Shown here one piece after another: positions 51,616 through 60,455 of a DNA stretch of 64,000 nucleotides (position 1 is its first letter; each line of letters begins with the position of its first letter). The notes below the pieces were generated by a model. That model did not search any database. It saw only the letters and a list, made by a program, of their open reading frames with translations, and was not told the origin of the DNA. Source of the stretch: an uncultured Candidatus Saccharibacteria bacterium. Its GTDB lineage: Bacteria > Patescibacteriota > Saccharimonadia > Saccharimonadales > HK-STAS-PATE-42. The stretch covers positions 248,001 through 312,000 of the forward strand of contig CALMQB010000002.1 of NCBI GenBank assembly GCA_937871805.1, read 5' to 3'. A program made the translations under genes and the position numbers.

Positions 51616-52203
51616 TTAAATTTCTTTATTATTTTCTTGTTTTGCAAACGGAACACCAAGCTCTTTTAGGACCAGACGTATATGTTCATGGTTGTCAGAA
51701 TTCTGCATTACGAATGTAACCTGCAAGCCGTGAGAGGTTGTGGTCTCTGCATAGCTAAGCTCAGGAAAAACTGACTGTTCTTTAATTCCAATATTGTAGT
51801 TACCACCATTATCTAGGTTTGGAGAAGTACCGTGGAAGTCACGTACTGTAGGTAGAACAATCATGTTAAGGCGTTCAACAAATTCATACATTTTGTCGCC
51901 CCTTAGGGTAACCTTAGCTCCTATAACATTCATTCCTCGACGAATTTTGAAGGTGGCGATAGATTTTTTTGCTTGAGCAGGAGTTGGCTCTTGACCTGTA
52001 ACTTTACGAAGGGTATTGGAGGCGATTTCTAAAAGACGTTTATCCTCTTTAGCCTTACCTAGGCCGACTGAGACAACCACTTTTCTAACCTTTGGGACCT
52101 GATTGATGTTCTTGAGTTTAAGTTCTTTTTGTAGCCTCGGAGCAAGCTCTTTATAGTGAGTTTTTAGGGCTGGGACGTAAACTGTAATAGTATTTTTTGA
52201 CAT
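51616..52203 (-). CDS. rplE: 50S ribosomal protein uL5
   Basis: 195 residues with [80 protein letters not shown], and [12 protein letters not shown]. uL5 binds 5S rRNA in the central protuberance. It starts 2 nt after rplX ends, so translation is probably coupled. Confidence 0.97.
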   Translation of the reverse strand: MSKNTITVYVPALKTHYKELAPRLQKELKLKNINQVPKVRKVVVSVGLGKAKEDKRLLEIASNTLRKVTGQEPTPAQAKKSIATFKIRRGMNVIGAKVTLRGDKMYEFVERLNMIVLPTVRDFHGTSPNLDNGGNYNIGIKEQSVFPELSYAETTTSHGLQVTFVMQNSDNHEHIRLVLKELGVPFAKQENNKEI

Positions 52204-52205
52204 AA

Positions 52206-52520
52206 TTAAACCTCCTTGCCTCCATCTTGTCTGGCGATGCGAACTTTTTTGCCGCCTGAGTTAAGCTTAAAGCCAAGACGTGAAGTCTTGCCCGAAGCGG
52301 TTACAAAAGCAACTTTAGAAATACCGATAGGCATTGTTTTTTCTTGAACGCCTCCGTTAGGATTAGTTGCGCTTGGCTTTTGATGAGTTTTGACAATATT
52401 GACCCCTTCAACAACTACGCTAGAGAGCTTAGGCTTGACCTGAAGAATCTTACCTTCCCGGCCCCTATACTTTCCGGTGAGAACTTTTACTTTGTCTCCT
52501 ACTTTTAACTTAATGCTCAT
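52206..52520 (-). CDS. rplX: 50S ribosomal protein uL24
   Basis: 104 residues with the KOW motif KLKVGDKVKVLTGKYRGREG, KILQVKPKLSSVVVEGVNIV, and KTHQKPSATNPNGGVQEKTM. uL24 starts 50S assembly. It lies between rplN (29 nt) and rplE (2 nt). Confidence 0.96.
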   Translation of the reverse strand: MSIKLKVGDKVKVLTGKYRGREGKILQVKPKLSSVVVEGVNIVKTHQKPSATNPNGGVQEKTMPIGISKVAFVTASGKTSRLGFKLNSGGKKVRIARQDGGKEV

Positions 52521-52549
52521 GCTATTTTCTTACTTTCTTATTGTCTAAT

Positions 52550-52918
52550 TTATAATACCTCTGGTGCTAGTGAAACTATTTTTGTATAACCGTAATCTCT
52601 GAGTTCTCTAGGAACTGGTCCGAAGATACGTGTTCCTTTTGGTTCTTTTTTATCATCAATTAGAACTGCAGCATTGTCTGAAAAAGATATTGTACTGCCG
52701 TCTGAACGTTTAATGGTTTTACGAGTTCGAACAATCACTGCTTTAACAACAGACTTCCTCTTGGTGTTTCCAGTTGGTGAAGCCGTTTTTACTGTAGCTA
52801 CAATTATATCACCTATACCAGCGTAACGCCTACCGCTTCCGCCGAGGACTCGAATACAGAGGATTTCCTTTGCCCCGCTGTTATCTGTAACTTTCACTCT
52901 GCTTTCTTGCTGAATCAT
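52550..52918 (-). CDS. rplN: 50S ribosomal protein uL14
   Basis: 122 residues: [40 protein letters not shown], and [20 protein letters not shown]. uL14 makes a bridge to the 30S subunit. It follows rpsQ by 10 nt. Confidence 0.97.
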   Translation of the reverse strand: MIQQESRVKVTDNSGAKEILCIRVLGGSGRRYAGIGDIIVATVKTASPTGNTKRKSVVKAVIVRTRKTIKRSDGSTISFSDNAAVLIDDKKEPKGTRIFGPVPRELRDYGYTKIVSLAPEVL

Positions 52919-52928
52919 AACTTATTCT

Positions 52929-53207
52929 TTAGATTTCTACTCCTTGAAGTTGTCTTTGAAGCTTAGTAACTTTTTTATCTATAGTCTTTAGCACCCATGA
53001 TTTAGACTTAGAAAGGGGTATGCATTCCTCTATCGTTACAAGATCCCCAACGTGAGCCTCTTCTTTTTCGTCATGAGCATGAAACTTTTTAGAGACCTTG
53101 TAAAGCTTATTATACTTAGAGTGACGAACCTCCCTAACCACCTGGACTGTTATAGTCTTAGTCATTTTGGTGGAAGTAACTGTTCCTGTTAATGTTGTTT
53201 TACTCAT
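52929..53207 (-). CDS. rpsQ: 30S ribosomal protein uS17
   Basis: 92 residues with the OB-fold pattern LTGTVTSTKMTKTITVQVVR, HSKYNKLYKVSKKFHAHDEK, and VGDLVTIEECIPLSKSKSWV. uS17 binds the 5' domain of 16S rRNA. It follows rpmC by 11 nt. Confidence 0.96.
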   Translation of the reverse strand: MSKTTLTGTVTSTKMTKTITVQVVREVRHSKYNKLYKVSKKFHAHDEKEEAHVGDLVTIEECIPLSKSKSWVLKTIDKKVTKLQRQLQGVEI

Positions 53208-53218
53208 AATTATTAAAT

Positions 53219-53446
53219 TTAATTTGCCTCTTTATTCACTGGAGACTGCTTTACGATCTGATTAATTGCGGTCTGAGTTCTTGCAATTTGTTTTTTAACC
53301 TTTTGTGCTGAACTGTTGTCTTCAGATGGCTTACGCATAGTAGCCTCGACTCTAAGCTTGTTGAGTTCAAGTTGGAGTTTTTCTAGATCCTGATGTAGAT
53401 CTTTTTGAGTCTTTTTTAATAGATCCTGTACTTTAACTTTTTTCAT
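53219..53446 (-). CDS. rpmC: 50S ribosomal protein uL29
   Basis: 75 residues, a helical hairpin with KTQKDLHQDLEKLQLELNKL, RVEATMRKPSEDNSSAQKVK and the typical RTQTAINQI. uL29 lies at the peptide exit and helps dock SRP and trigger factor. A clear GGAGG stands 8 nt before its ATG, inside the end of rplP, with which it abuts. Confidence 0.95.
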   Translation of the reverse strand: MKKVKVQDLLKKTQKDLHQDLEKLQLELNKLRVEATMRKPSEDNSSAQKVKKQIARTQTAINQIVKQSPVNKEAN

Positions 53447-53860
53447 CTAAAAATCCTCCCTTACTGCAAATCTTGTTTTAACCGGAAGCTTGTGGGCGGC
53501 AAGTCGCATTGCTTCACGAGCTTGCTCTTCTGTAACTTCTGCCATCTCAAAAAGAACTGTGCCAGGCTTGACTTTAGCAACAAACATTTCAGGGTTACCC
53601 TTACCCTTTCCCATTTTAGTCTCACTTGGTTTTTTAGTAACTGGAGTGTGCGGAAAAATACGAATCCAGATCTTACCACCACGCTTAACAAATCTAGTCA
53701 TTGCGCGCCTCGCGGATTCAATTTGACGAGAGTTGATTCGCTCTGCTTCAAGGGAGATAATTGCATAAGTTCCGAAGGCAATTGTATTCCCAGAGGTGGC
53801 ATTCCCCTTAATTTTGCCCTTTCGGACTTTTCGGTATTTTGTTTTGCGTGGTAATAACAT
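53447..53860 (-). CDS. rplP: 50S ribosomal protein uL16
   Basis: 137 residues: [80 protein letters not shown]. uL16 shapes the A-site tRNA binding region. It is followed at once by rpmC with no gap. Confidence 0.97.
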   Translation of the reverse strand: MLLPRKTKYRKVRKGKIKGNATSGNTIAFGTYAIISLEAERINSRQIESARRAMTRFVKRGGKIWIRIFPHTPVTKKPSETKMGKGKGNPEMFVAKVKPGTVLFEMAEVTEEQAREAMRLAAHKLPVKTRFAVREDF

Positions 53861-53879
53861 AACTTAGATTTAGTTGAGC

Positions 53880-54509
53880 TTAGCTCTCTCCTTTATTAAT
53901 CCAGATCTTGATTCCTAGAATTCCTGCAGGTGTCTTGACTTCGGTTAGAGCATAGTCAATATTGGCACGGATTGTATGCAGTGGAACTGAACCTTTGGAG
54001 ACGGTTTCTCGGCGAGACATCTCACCCCCACCGATTCTCCCAGAGACTTGGATACGAACTCCTTTTGCACCAGCACGCATAGTTGCGTCAGCAGAAGAGT
54101 TCATTGCTCGACGGAATGAACCTCTAGCCTTAAGCTGACGACCGATGGATTCACCCACTAATTTAGCAAATAGTTCTGGCCTTTTAATTTCTTCAATGTT
54201 AATTCTAAGGGTGGCAGTTTTGAAGATCTTTGCAAGTTCAGCTTTAATCTCTTCTACAATTATTCCGCCCTTACCAATAACCATTCCGGGCTTGGAAGTG
54301 AAGATTGTAACGCTAACCATTTTGTGTGAACGATCGATATTGATGCGGTCGATAACAGCCTGACCTTCAAAGCGCTTTTCAATCAAATTTCGAGTTTGAA
54401 TGTCTTGATTGAGGGAGGTCGCGAACTTACGGTTAGAGGCAAACCACCTGGAACGCCAATCTTTGGTATGTTGTATCCTAAACTTAATTGGATTAATTTT
54501 CTGTCCCAT
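53880..54509 (-). CDS. rpsC: 30S ribosomal protein uS3
   Basis: 209 residues with the KH domain GMVIGKGGIIVEEIKAELAK, the start MGQKINPIKFRIQHTKDWRS, and the C-terminal domain AKGVRIQVSGRIGGGEMSRR, PAGILGIKIWINKGE. uS3 guards the mRNA entry tunnel. It starts 3 nt after rplV ends. Confidence 0.97.
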   Translation of the reverse strand: MGQKINPIKFRIQHTKDWRSRWFASNRKFATSLNQDIQTRNLIEKRFEGQAVIDRINIDRSHKMVSVTIFTSKPGMVIGKGGIIVEEIKAELAKIFKTATLRINIEEIKRPELFAKLVGESIGRQLKARGSFRRAMNSSADATMRAGAKGVRIQVSGRIGGGEMSRRETVSKGSVPLHTIRANIDYALTEVKTPAGILGIKIWINKGES

Positions 54510-54512
54510 AGT

Positions 54513-55022
54513 TTACTTTTTAGCCTCCTTGGTTTTGATTTGCTTGGCTGGCTTAGCTTTTACTTCAGATTTTTTAGCTGATTTCACTGGAGAGGTACTT
54601 TTAGTGGGCTTTGTGGAAGCCTTTGGAGCCTTTGAAGACTTAGTTTTAGTTTCTACTTCGGTAGCTGGAGTTGATAGGACAACGGTAATGTGTGAACTGC
54701 GCTTAAGCATTGGACGAGGTTTTGCCCGACGTCCATGCCCAACAAATTTATAGCGCTTCATGCTAGACCCTTCAGTAACCATAATAGACTTAATCTCGAG
54801 AGAATTGATGTCAGCAGTTGGCATCCGTAGATTATTACGAGCATTAGCAACCGCAGAATTAATAAGCTTCGCAACAGGTTGCGCGGCCTTCCTTTGCGTA
54901 TTCTCTAAAATAGTTAATGCATCAGGCACTGTCCTTCTTCTGACAAGAGCGACAACAACTCCAACTTTACGAGGAGAGATTCTAATGCCTTTAGCTATGG
55001 CTTTTACTTCAGTTTGAGACAT
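54513..55022 (-). CDS. rplV: 50S ribosomal protein uL22
   Basis: 169 residues from the ATG at 55022 (MSQTEVKAIAKGIRISPRKV); a frame opening at 55094 lies in rpsS and is not used. The core has LRMPTADINSLEIKSIMVTE, SMKRYKFVGHGRRAKPRPML, KRSSHITVVL, which lines the exit tunnel. The C-terminal ~60 residues are a Lys/Thr/Ser/Ala-rich tail longer than in most bacteria. It lies 4 nt after rpsS. Confidence 0.95.
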   Translation of the reverse strand: MSQTEVKAIAKGIRISPRKVGVVVALVRRRTVPDALTILENTQRKAAQPVAKLINSAVANARNNLRMPTADINSLEIKSIMVTEGSSMKRYKFVGHGRRAKPRPMLKRSSHITVVLSTPATEVETKTKSSKAPKASTKPTKSTSPVKSAKKSEVKAKPAKQIKTKEAKK

Positions 55023-55026
55023 AAGG

Positions 55027-55290
55027 TTACCTTTGCTTGCCTCCGTGTTTACGGAACTTACGAGTTGGAGAAAATTCACCAAGCTTGTGTCCAACCATAT
55101 TTTCAGTGATGACTACTGGGATGTGCAACTTTCCATTGTGAACGGCAATTGTGTAGCCAACCATTTCTGGGGAGATAGTTGAAGCGCGAGCCCAAGTCTT
55201 TATAACTGTACGAGAACCAGACTGCAGGGCTTCAATCTTCTTTTGAAGCTTGAAGTCTACAAATGGTCCTTTTTTTACTGATCTTGACAT
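55027..55290 (-). CDS. rpsS: 30S ribosomal protein uS19
   Basis: 87 residues: [77 protein letters not shown]. uS19 is in the 30S head beside uS13. It follows rplB by 30 nt. Confidence 0.97.
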   Translation of the reverse strand: MSRSVKKGPFVDFKLQKKIEALQSGSRTVIKTWARASTISPEMVGYTIAVHNGKLHIPVVITENMVGHKLGEFSPTRKFRKHGGKQR

Positions 55291-55320
55291 AACTTAAATT
55301 TATCTTTTAGTTTCTAATGA

Positions 55321-56157
55321 TTAACCTTTTCTACGCTTAGCTTGGTGACGGCTCTTAACAATCATTTTTTGAGTACGTTTGTTATGGCGAGTACGATATC
55401 CAAGGGTTGGCTTGCCCCAAGGTGTTGTTGGGTTGTTACCCTTTCCTCGGCCTTCACCACCACCATGCGGGTGATCGACTGGGTTCATTGCCATTCCTCT
55501 GACTGTCGGGCGGATCCCCATCTTCCTCTTTCTTCCTGCTGAACCTAATTTTACATTTTGATGTTGAATATTACCAACTATTCCGAGAACTGCAGTACAA
55601 GTTAATGGAACGTGTCGTCTTTCACCACTTGGAAGCTTAATCAAAGCCATCCCATTTTCTTTAGCCATTAGCTGAGCATAGACTCCTGCAGACCGGCAGA
55701 TTTGCGCTCCACGACCTGGCTGTAATTCAATGTTAAACATCTGGGAACCAACTGGAATCCTAGAAAGTGGCATAATATTGCCATTTTCAATAGGAGCGGT
55801 AGCCCCTACTATTACAGTTTGACCCTGCTTCCAATTTAGGCCAGCAATCAGATAGTGCATTTTACCCTCTTGATCTTCAACTCGAGCGATACGTGCGGTA
55901 CGATTTGGATCATACTCAATGTGCAAGACCTTAAGTTTAGCTCCATCAACAGGTTTAAAATTGATTTTACGATAGTGTTTCTTAACTCCACCACCGCGAT
56001 GCCTTACCGTAATCTTACCCTGGTTGTTACGTCCTGCCTTAGATTTTAACGGAGAGAGGAGTGACTTGACCGGTTTGGCTGTAGTGACCTCACTAAAATC
56101 CTGAGAAGTCATATCGCGCCTGGCTGGAGTAGTTGGTTTGTAAGCTTTAATTGCCAT
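55321..56157 (-). CDS. rplB: 50S ribosomal protein uL2
   Basis: 278 residues with NNQGKITVRHRGGGVKKHYR, HIEYDPNRTARIARVEDQEG, and the peptidyl-transferase-near MNPVDHPHGGGEGRGKGNNP, ending GYRTRHNKRTQKMIVKSR. uL2 is needed for subunit joining and peptide bond formation. It starts 2 nt after rplW ends. Confidence 0.97.
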   Translation of the reverse strand: MAIKAYKPTTPARRDMTSQDFSEVTTAKPVKSLLSPLKSKAGRNNQGKITVRHRGGGVKKHYRKINFKPVDGAKLKVLHIEYDPNRTARIARVEDQEGKMHYLIAGLNWKQGQTVIVGATAPIENGNIMPLSRIPVGSQMFNIELQPGRGAQICRSAGVYAQLMAKENGMALIKLPSGERRHVPLTCTAVLGIVGNIQHQNVKLGSAGRKRKMGIRPTVRGMAMNPVDHPHGGGEGRGKGNNPTTPWGKPTLGYRTRHNKRTQKMIVKSRHQAKRRKG

Positions 56158-56159
56158 AA

Positions 56160-56522
56160 CTATTTCTTAGAAACTTTTTTTTCTTTTTTAGAATTATCAG
56201 CTTGATCTGCCTGAGCCTGGACCTCGCTAAATGCTTCAATTTGGATAATCTCACCCTTCTTAAGTTTAACGAAAGCCTTCTTTGTTTTGGCACGAGTTCC
56301 GTAGATCGGCTGAGTTTTACTGCCTAAACGGATAGAGCGAGCTTTCTTACCCTTTCTATTAAGCACGTTGACTGTAATAACGGAAACCTTGTATTTGGAT
56401 TCAACCAACCTTGCGATCTCTGCTTTGTTTGCATCCGTAGGTACGTCAAAGATGTAGGTTCCAGAAATACTCATTTGGTAAGCTTTTTCACTAATGTGGG
56501 GGATTAAACTTAAGGTCTTCAT
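56160..56522 (-). CDS. rplW: 50S ribosomal protein uL23
   Basis: 120 residues: SLIPHISEKAYQMSISGTYI, FDVPTDANKAEIARLVESKY, GTRAKTKKAFVKLKKGEIIQ. uL23 forms the exit-port docking site for trigger factor and SRP. The C-terminus has an added acidic/Lys-rich tail. Its start overlaps the end of rplD by one base, implying coupled translation. Window motifs at 56260 and 56504 lie inside. Confidence 0.96.
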   Translation of the reverse strand: MKTLSLIPHISEKAYQMSISGTYIFDVPTDANKAEIARLVESKYKVSVITVNVLNRKGKKARSIRLGSKTQPIYGTRAKTKKAFVKLKKGEIIQIEAFSEVQAQADQADNSKKEKKVSKK

Positions 56523-57301
56523 TACTTGGCTCCTCCTTTTGATTGAGAGTTTACATCAGAATTTGCAGTGGCTTTAACTTTAAGCTCTTCAACGGAAACC
56601 TTTCGAGTATTAGTTTTAGTTGGCTTTTTAGCCTCACCAGTTTTGATGGTTAAGATTTTAGCTTCCGCAGTCTTTGAACCAACCCTAGAAGCTTTGCTTG
56701 TTAACCAAGATTCAATAGTTGGCAAAGAGTCTTCAGAGACAAGAATTAGGTCTGCATTCAAAACATCATAAACATTAAGGAATGGGGCAGAAATATACTT
56801 TACATTTGGAATATTGGCAAAACCGCGGACTGCCATATCGTCTTTGCTGTTAACGACAATCAGAACAAAGTTGAGGTTGATGGCCTTGTTTTTAGAGATA
56901 AATTCTAAGCCCTGCTTAGTTTTGCCATCTTTAAGTTTAAGTGTAGATGGAGCAAAGGTTTGGATTAGGCCTTCTCTATTCTGAAGACTTAAAGCCTGCT
57001 TGATAGCAACCTTTTTAGCAGCCTTGGGGATAGTAAGTTTAAAGTTTTGTTCACCATTAGGTCCGAATGTTACACCACCTCCGCGCCAGTGTGGAGCACG
57101 AATAGATCCAATACGAGCACGTCCGGTTCCTTTTTGCGCCCAAGGTTTACGACCTCCACCACGGACTTCCCCACGTTTTTTGGTTTTTGCAGCTGCAGAA
57201 CGGTTATTTGCTAAATAGGCTCGGTAAGCTCGCCCCAAAAGCTCGTGGTTGGTGACTTCTACACCAAAGACATCTTTATTTAATTTAGTTGAGACTGCCA
57301 T
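56522..57301 (-). CDS. rplD: 50S ribosomal protein uL4
   Basis: 259 residues with the loop RGEVRGGGRKPWAQKGTGRA, RIGSIRAPHWRGGGVTFGPN that reaches into the exit tunnel, then the globular domain (ALSLQNREGLIQTFAPSTLK). The C-terminal ~40 residues are an unusual Lys/Thr/Ser tail. uL4 regulates its own operon in E. coli; no such leader is visible here. It lies 9 nt after rplC. Confidence 0.96.
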   Translation of the reverse strand: MAVSTKLNKDVFGVEVTNHELLGRAYRAYLANNRSAAAKTKKRGEVRGGGRKPWAQKGTGRARIGSIRAPHWRGGGVTFGPNGEQNFKLTIPKAAKKVAIKQALSLQNREGLIQTFAPSTLKLKDGKTKQGLEFISKNKAINLNFVLIVVNSKDDMAVRGFANIPNVKYISAPFLNVYDVLNADLILVSEDSLPTIESWLTSKASRVGSKTAEAKILTIKTGEAKKPTKTNTRKVSVEELKVKATANSDVNSQSKGGAK

Positions 57302-57310
57302 AACTTAAGT

Positions 57311-57922
57311 TTAGTTTACTCCTCCGTTAATATAGACAGTGCCCTTGTTTGGTCCAGGAACTGCTCCTTTGATACCAATGATTCCCTCGGTAATATCCAG
57401 ATATACAACCTTAAGACCGCGAGTTGTAGTTTTTCTAGCCCCCATATGTCCGGCCATCTTCTTACCTTTTAGAACCTTTTGAGGATAAGTTGAACCGATT
57501 GAGCCAGGCTGCCGGATATTGTGGCTCCCGTGGGAGACAGGACCTCGTGAAAAGTTGTGACGCTTGATTGTTCCAGCGAAGCCTTTACCTTTAGATTTAC
57601 CTGTAACCTTAATATCATCTCCTATTTCAAAAGACTCTATGGAAAGCTCTGCGCCGATTTCTAGTTCGGAATCTGCCTCTAATCGGAACTCTTTAAGCCT
57701 AGCTGAAGAAGAAGCCGCCTGCTTGAGGTGGCCTAATTGTGCTTTATTTAACTTTTTAGATTCAAATGCTCCCAGCTGAATGGCACTGTATCCATCCTTG
57801 GCAGAAGTTTTGACTTGGACGACTTTGCAAAGCTTCGCCTCTACCAATGTCACAGGAACCATTTGACCATCATCATTGATGATTTGAGTCATTCCAAGTT
57901 TTTTACCAATTATTGCCTTCAT
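57311..57922 (-). CDS. rplC: 50S ribosomal protein uL3
   Basis: 203 residues: AIIGKKLGMTQIINDDGQMV, PVTLVEAKLCKVVQVKTSAK, KGKGFAGTIKRHNFSRGPVS, and GSHNIRQPGSIGSTYPQKVL. uL3 is one of the first proteins in 50S assembly. It is the first gene of the operon here; rpsJ (uS10), which usually precedes it, is not in the window. Confidence 0.97.
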   Translation of the reverse strand: MKAIIGKKLGMTQIINDDGQMVPVTLVEAKLCKVVQVKTSAKDGYSAIQLGAFESKKLNKAQLGHLKQAASSSARLKEFRLEADSELEIGAELSIESFEIGDDIKVTGKSKGKGFAGTIKRHNFSRGPVSHGSHNIRQPGSIGSTYPQKVLKGKKMAGHMGARKTTTRGLKVVYLDITEGIIGIKGAVPGPNKGTVYINGGVN

Positions 57923-58240
57923 TTGAGATCTGTTCGTACTTTTAAGTTTAATTTAGAGCATAAAAATTGATGCCGAAAAAGATAACTAGTTTCTGAGGGG
58001 TTCTCTTGTTTGCTAATTCAAGAATTAACAGCTATAAGAATATCAGACTTGGCGCTTTTGGCATCACCTGCTAGTGCAAATTTAATATGACTAGAGGGCG
58101 CTAACTTAATATTAAAACTGATTGTATCAAAGATTCTTCCCTAGAGTCAACAGTTACGGTTGGAGCAACACTTAATTCCCGCATGACTGACTATAGATAG
58201 GCTATACTAAAACAAAAGCGGTTTCCATAAATATGTAATT
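57923..58240. other. intergenic stretch between rplC and the GGDEF gene
   Basis: Divergent upstream region for the ribosomal operon and the diguanylate cyclase gene. No reading frame matches uS10 (rpsJ). A window motif lies at 57942. A TATACT (58203-58208) could serve the plus-strand gene. No clear promoter was identified for the operon. Confidence 0.45.
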
Positions 58241-59029
58241 ATGAACAGAGAGTTGTCTTTATCCTGTGTGCTAAGTGGCCTCTCTGAATACGGTGAGGCT
58301 GGGGTTGTGCTTTTTAATAAAATTAGTAGGCACATAGGCTACACTCAGCTTGGATTTGGGTACGGGAGCTACTCTGCCATGGAGGGTACCTTGAGTTCCA
58401 AGGGAATTAAGCTGAGCAAAGAAGAGTCTGTATGGCTAGCAATAACTATTGGAAAAATAGAAGGCTTTAAAGACCCTCTAACTGGAGTATTAAGAAGGGA
58501 TATCATACCTGTGATAGACAAGACCTTGGTTTCCAGCTTCCTTATGAAGAGCAACTTTATAGGCTTGGCATTAATATATATCGATTTAGATAAGTTTGGT
58601 GAGATAAACAAGGTCTACAGTCAACACAGCGGAGATTTAGTTCTTAAAGCTGTAGCAAAAAATCTTAAGAGTAAAATCCGCAAGACTGACATTCTAATTC
58701 GAATGGGTGGCGATGAATTCTTGATTATCCTACCTAAGCTTAAAAATGAACAGGATGGACTTAAGTTTAACGAGGTTTTAGAGAGTTTTGTGGGAGAAGG
58801 CTTTGAAGCAGGAGAAGTCAAGCTTAGTTCAAAGGCGGAGGATGTCATAATTAAAATTAAGGGCTCCTCCGGATTCGCATACTTGGAAAGAAGTGAGGTC
58901 GAAAAGATAGTCTTAAAAGACCATATCAGTATTATAGATAAGCTCTCTATAGCTGCCGGGGAAAGGTTATTGCAAAATAAAAAAGTTGACCGTAAACTCC
59001 ATATTCGGAGCGTGCCGAGAGGGATTTAA
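58241..59029 (+). CDS. diguanylate cyclase (GGDEF domain)
   Basis: The 262-residue protein makes the second messenger cyclic di-GMP, if active. About 80 residues of unknown type precede a GGDEF domain: DPLTGVLRRDIIPVID near 85, LALIYIDLDKFGEINKVYS near 110 (metal Asp), and the intact active loop RMGGDEFLIILPKL near 160. The inhibitory site RKTD lies five residues before it, as in product-inhibited enzymes. There is no membrane segment. c-di-GMP effectors are not in the window. A full window motif occurs inside (58761). Confidence 0.85.
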   Translation: MNRELSLSCVLSGLSEYGEAGVVLFNKISRHIGYTQLGFGYGSYSAMEGTLSSKGIKLSKEESVWLAITIGKIEGFKDPLTGVLRRDIIPVIDKTLVSSFLMKSNFIGLALIYIDLDKFGEINKVYSQHSGDLVLKAVAKNLKSKIRKTDILIRMGGDEFLIILPKLKNEQDGLKFNEVLESFVGEGFEAGEVKLSSKAEDVIIKIKGSSGFAYLERSEVEKIVLKDHISIIDKLSIAAGERLLQNKKVDRKLHIRSVPRGI

Positions 59030-59058
59030 ACTTAACTTTAGTACATTAAACTTGCAAC

Positions 59059-59568
59059 CTAGAATTGTCGAGGTGGCCCTTCTATTTTGCCTCCTCCCGT
59101 AGTTCCAACATCAGAATCTTTGGTGCTCTTATCTGGCTTCAACCCTGCACCAGGCTTATCAATTATCACTCTAAAGTACTTTCCATCGGTCTGCCCAGGC
59201 TTCTCCTCGACTATCTCGGGTTCATCAGGGCTCTCTTTGCTGTATGGGCAGCCAAACTTCACGCTCTCTTCGTCAGACTTTTCGATTATGGGGTTGGAGG
59301 TGCAGCCATCTACGTGCAGCCAGACCATCTCTGTCTCAGTGAGGTCAGGCTTCGGTTCTCCGGGCTGATAGCCATTTGCGTCAGTACAGCTGGCTCCAAA
59401 TGCTGCGGAGACTAAAAGGGCCATCGCTGCGAGTACTCGACGACGACCTGGTGGAGTTCGGAAAGCTGAAAGTCCGGCAGCCTCTCTCTGCACTCCTTTA
59501 TTAGACCTTATAAGCGTCGGGACGAGTGGCTCCGCGCCTCCTCCGGGTGTATTTGGAGATCTTTTCAT
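59059..59568 (-). CDS. putative lipoprotein or secreted small protein
   Basis: I do not recognise this 169-residue protein. A long basic N-terminus (RTPPGRRRVLAAMALLVSAA) leads into a hydrophobic stretch ending FGASC, which may be an imperfect lipobox. The rest is acidic with two more Cys (HVDGCTSNPII, KFGCPYSKE) that could form a disulfide, and a Pro/Glu/Lys-rich tail. A start nearer the RRR motif is possible. It converges on the GGDEF gene with a 29-nt gap. Confidence 0.5.
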   Translation of the reverse strand: MKRSPNTPGGGAEPLVPTLIRSNKGVQREAAGLSAFRTPPGRRRVLAAMALLVSAAFGASCTDANGYQPGEPKPDLTETEMVWLHVDGCTSNPIIEKSDEESVKFGCPYSKESPDEPEIVEEKPGQTDGKYFRVIIDKPGAGLKPDKSTKDSDVGTTGGGKIEGPPRQF

Positions 59569-59596
59569 AACTTAAGTTTAGTTTTTAATTTGAGCG

Positions 59597-59622
59597 AAAA
59601 AATAACCCTCAGGTTCAAGGGC
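59597..59622 (-). terminator. Rho-independent terminator after the MOSC-like gene
   Basis: On the minus strand GCCCT-TGAACCTG-AGGGT is followed by TATTTTTT. The 5-bp stem and T run lie 49 nt after the MOSC-like gene stop. Confidence 0.55.
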
Positions 59623-59670
59623 TCTCACTTTTTATGTACTATAACATAAGAATAATGTAAATGCCACTAC

Positions 59671-60423
59671 TTAGTCTTTGAATTCTTCTAATTCAGGAGT
59701 TAGTGTAGCGAAGTTAACAGATACTGAGTCTCCTGTAAGAATCCATCCAGGAGTTGCAACTCCGCCTAGCCAACCATGCCGCACACTCAATGCCCTCTTT
59801 CTTGTCACAGGGCTGCAATTAAGTTCCGGGAATAACTGTTCTAGGGTGCCGCCAGGCTTGAAACAGGGAATATTGTATCCTGTTACCCGCATAGATAGAA
59901 TGGCCGCTTGGCTTCTCTCCTCAGAAGTTGCAAAACCAAGCACATTGCCCGGGTTCATTCTTTCACGTAATTTACCTTGTGGATCTGTCAATAATATATT
60001 GCAACCAAGGACTGCGGACATGACCAGGCCTGGAAAGAATTTTGAGTCTCGCCTGTCTTCTAGTTGAGAGAGTTCATCTGGAAGACTGGAGCGCCCTTCA
60101 AGACACTCATCAAGGTCGATAACAGACGCTGCAGCCCCCAATTCTTCTGCTACACAGACGTAAAGGGCTCTATCATTTCTAGCCTCTTGCCCGTCTAGCA
60201 ACGCACTCTGATAAGGTCTTATGAATCTTGTAGGGCCGGAATGATAATCCCCAGTTAAGCCGTCAAGAGTTACATTGGCAGCCTTATGGACCATATTTAG
60301 AACCCCAGTTCTTTTTGCCCCCTCTTCTGGAGCAACGAAGCTCATTAGGCTTAAGACGTGAACCCCTTCGACAAAACCTTCTCCTTTTTTCGAAATTATA
60401 GGCTTGATTATACGGTGCAGCAA
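59671..60423 (-). CDS. MOSC-domain-like protein
   Basis: The 250-residue protein resembles MOSC domains of molybdenum-cofactor sulfurase-type proteins: GLTGDYHSGPTRFIRPYQSA near the start, VMSAVLGCNILLTDP, PGNVLGFATSEE, MRVTGYNIPCFKPGG, and an end WLGGVATPGWILTGDSVSV like the usual VLxPGxIxxGDxV. The conserved Cys is in IPCFKPG. The role in this organism is unknown; the domain may bind sulfur or a metal cofactor. It lies 32 nt after the GNAT gene. Confidence 0.5.
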   Translation of the reverse strand: MLHRIIKPIISKKGEGFVEGVHVLSLMSFVAPEEGAKRTGVLNMVHKAANVTLDGLTGDYHSGPTRFIRPYQSALLDGQEARNDRALYVCVAEELGAAASVIDLDECLEGRSSLPDELSQLEDRRDSKFFPGLVMSAVLGCNILLTDPQGKLRERMNPGNVLGFATSEERSQAAILSMRVTGYNIPCFKPGGTLEQLFPELNCSPVTRKRALSVRHGWLGGVATPGWILTGDSVSVNFATLTPELEEFKD

Positions 60424-60455
60424 GCCTAAATTGACGCAGAGTTGTTAAACTTAAT

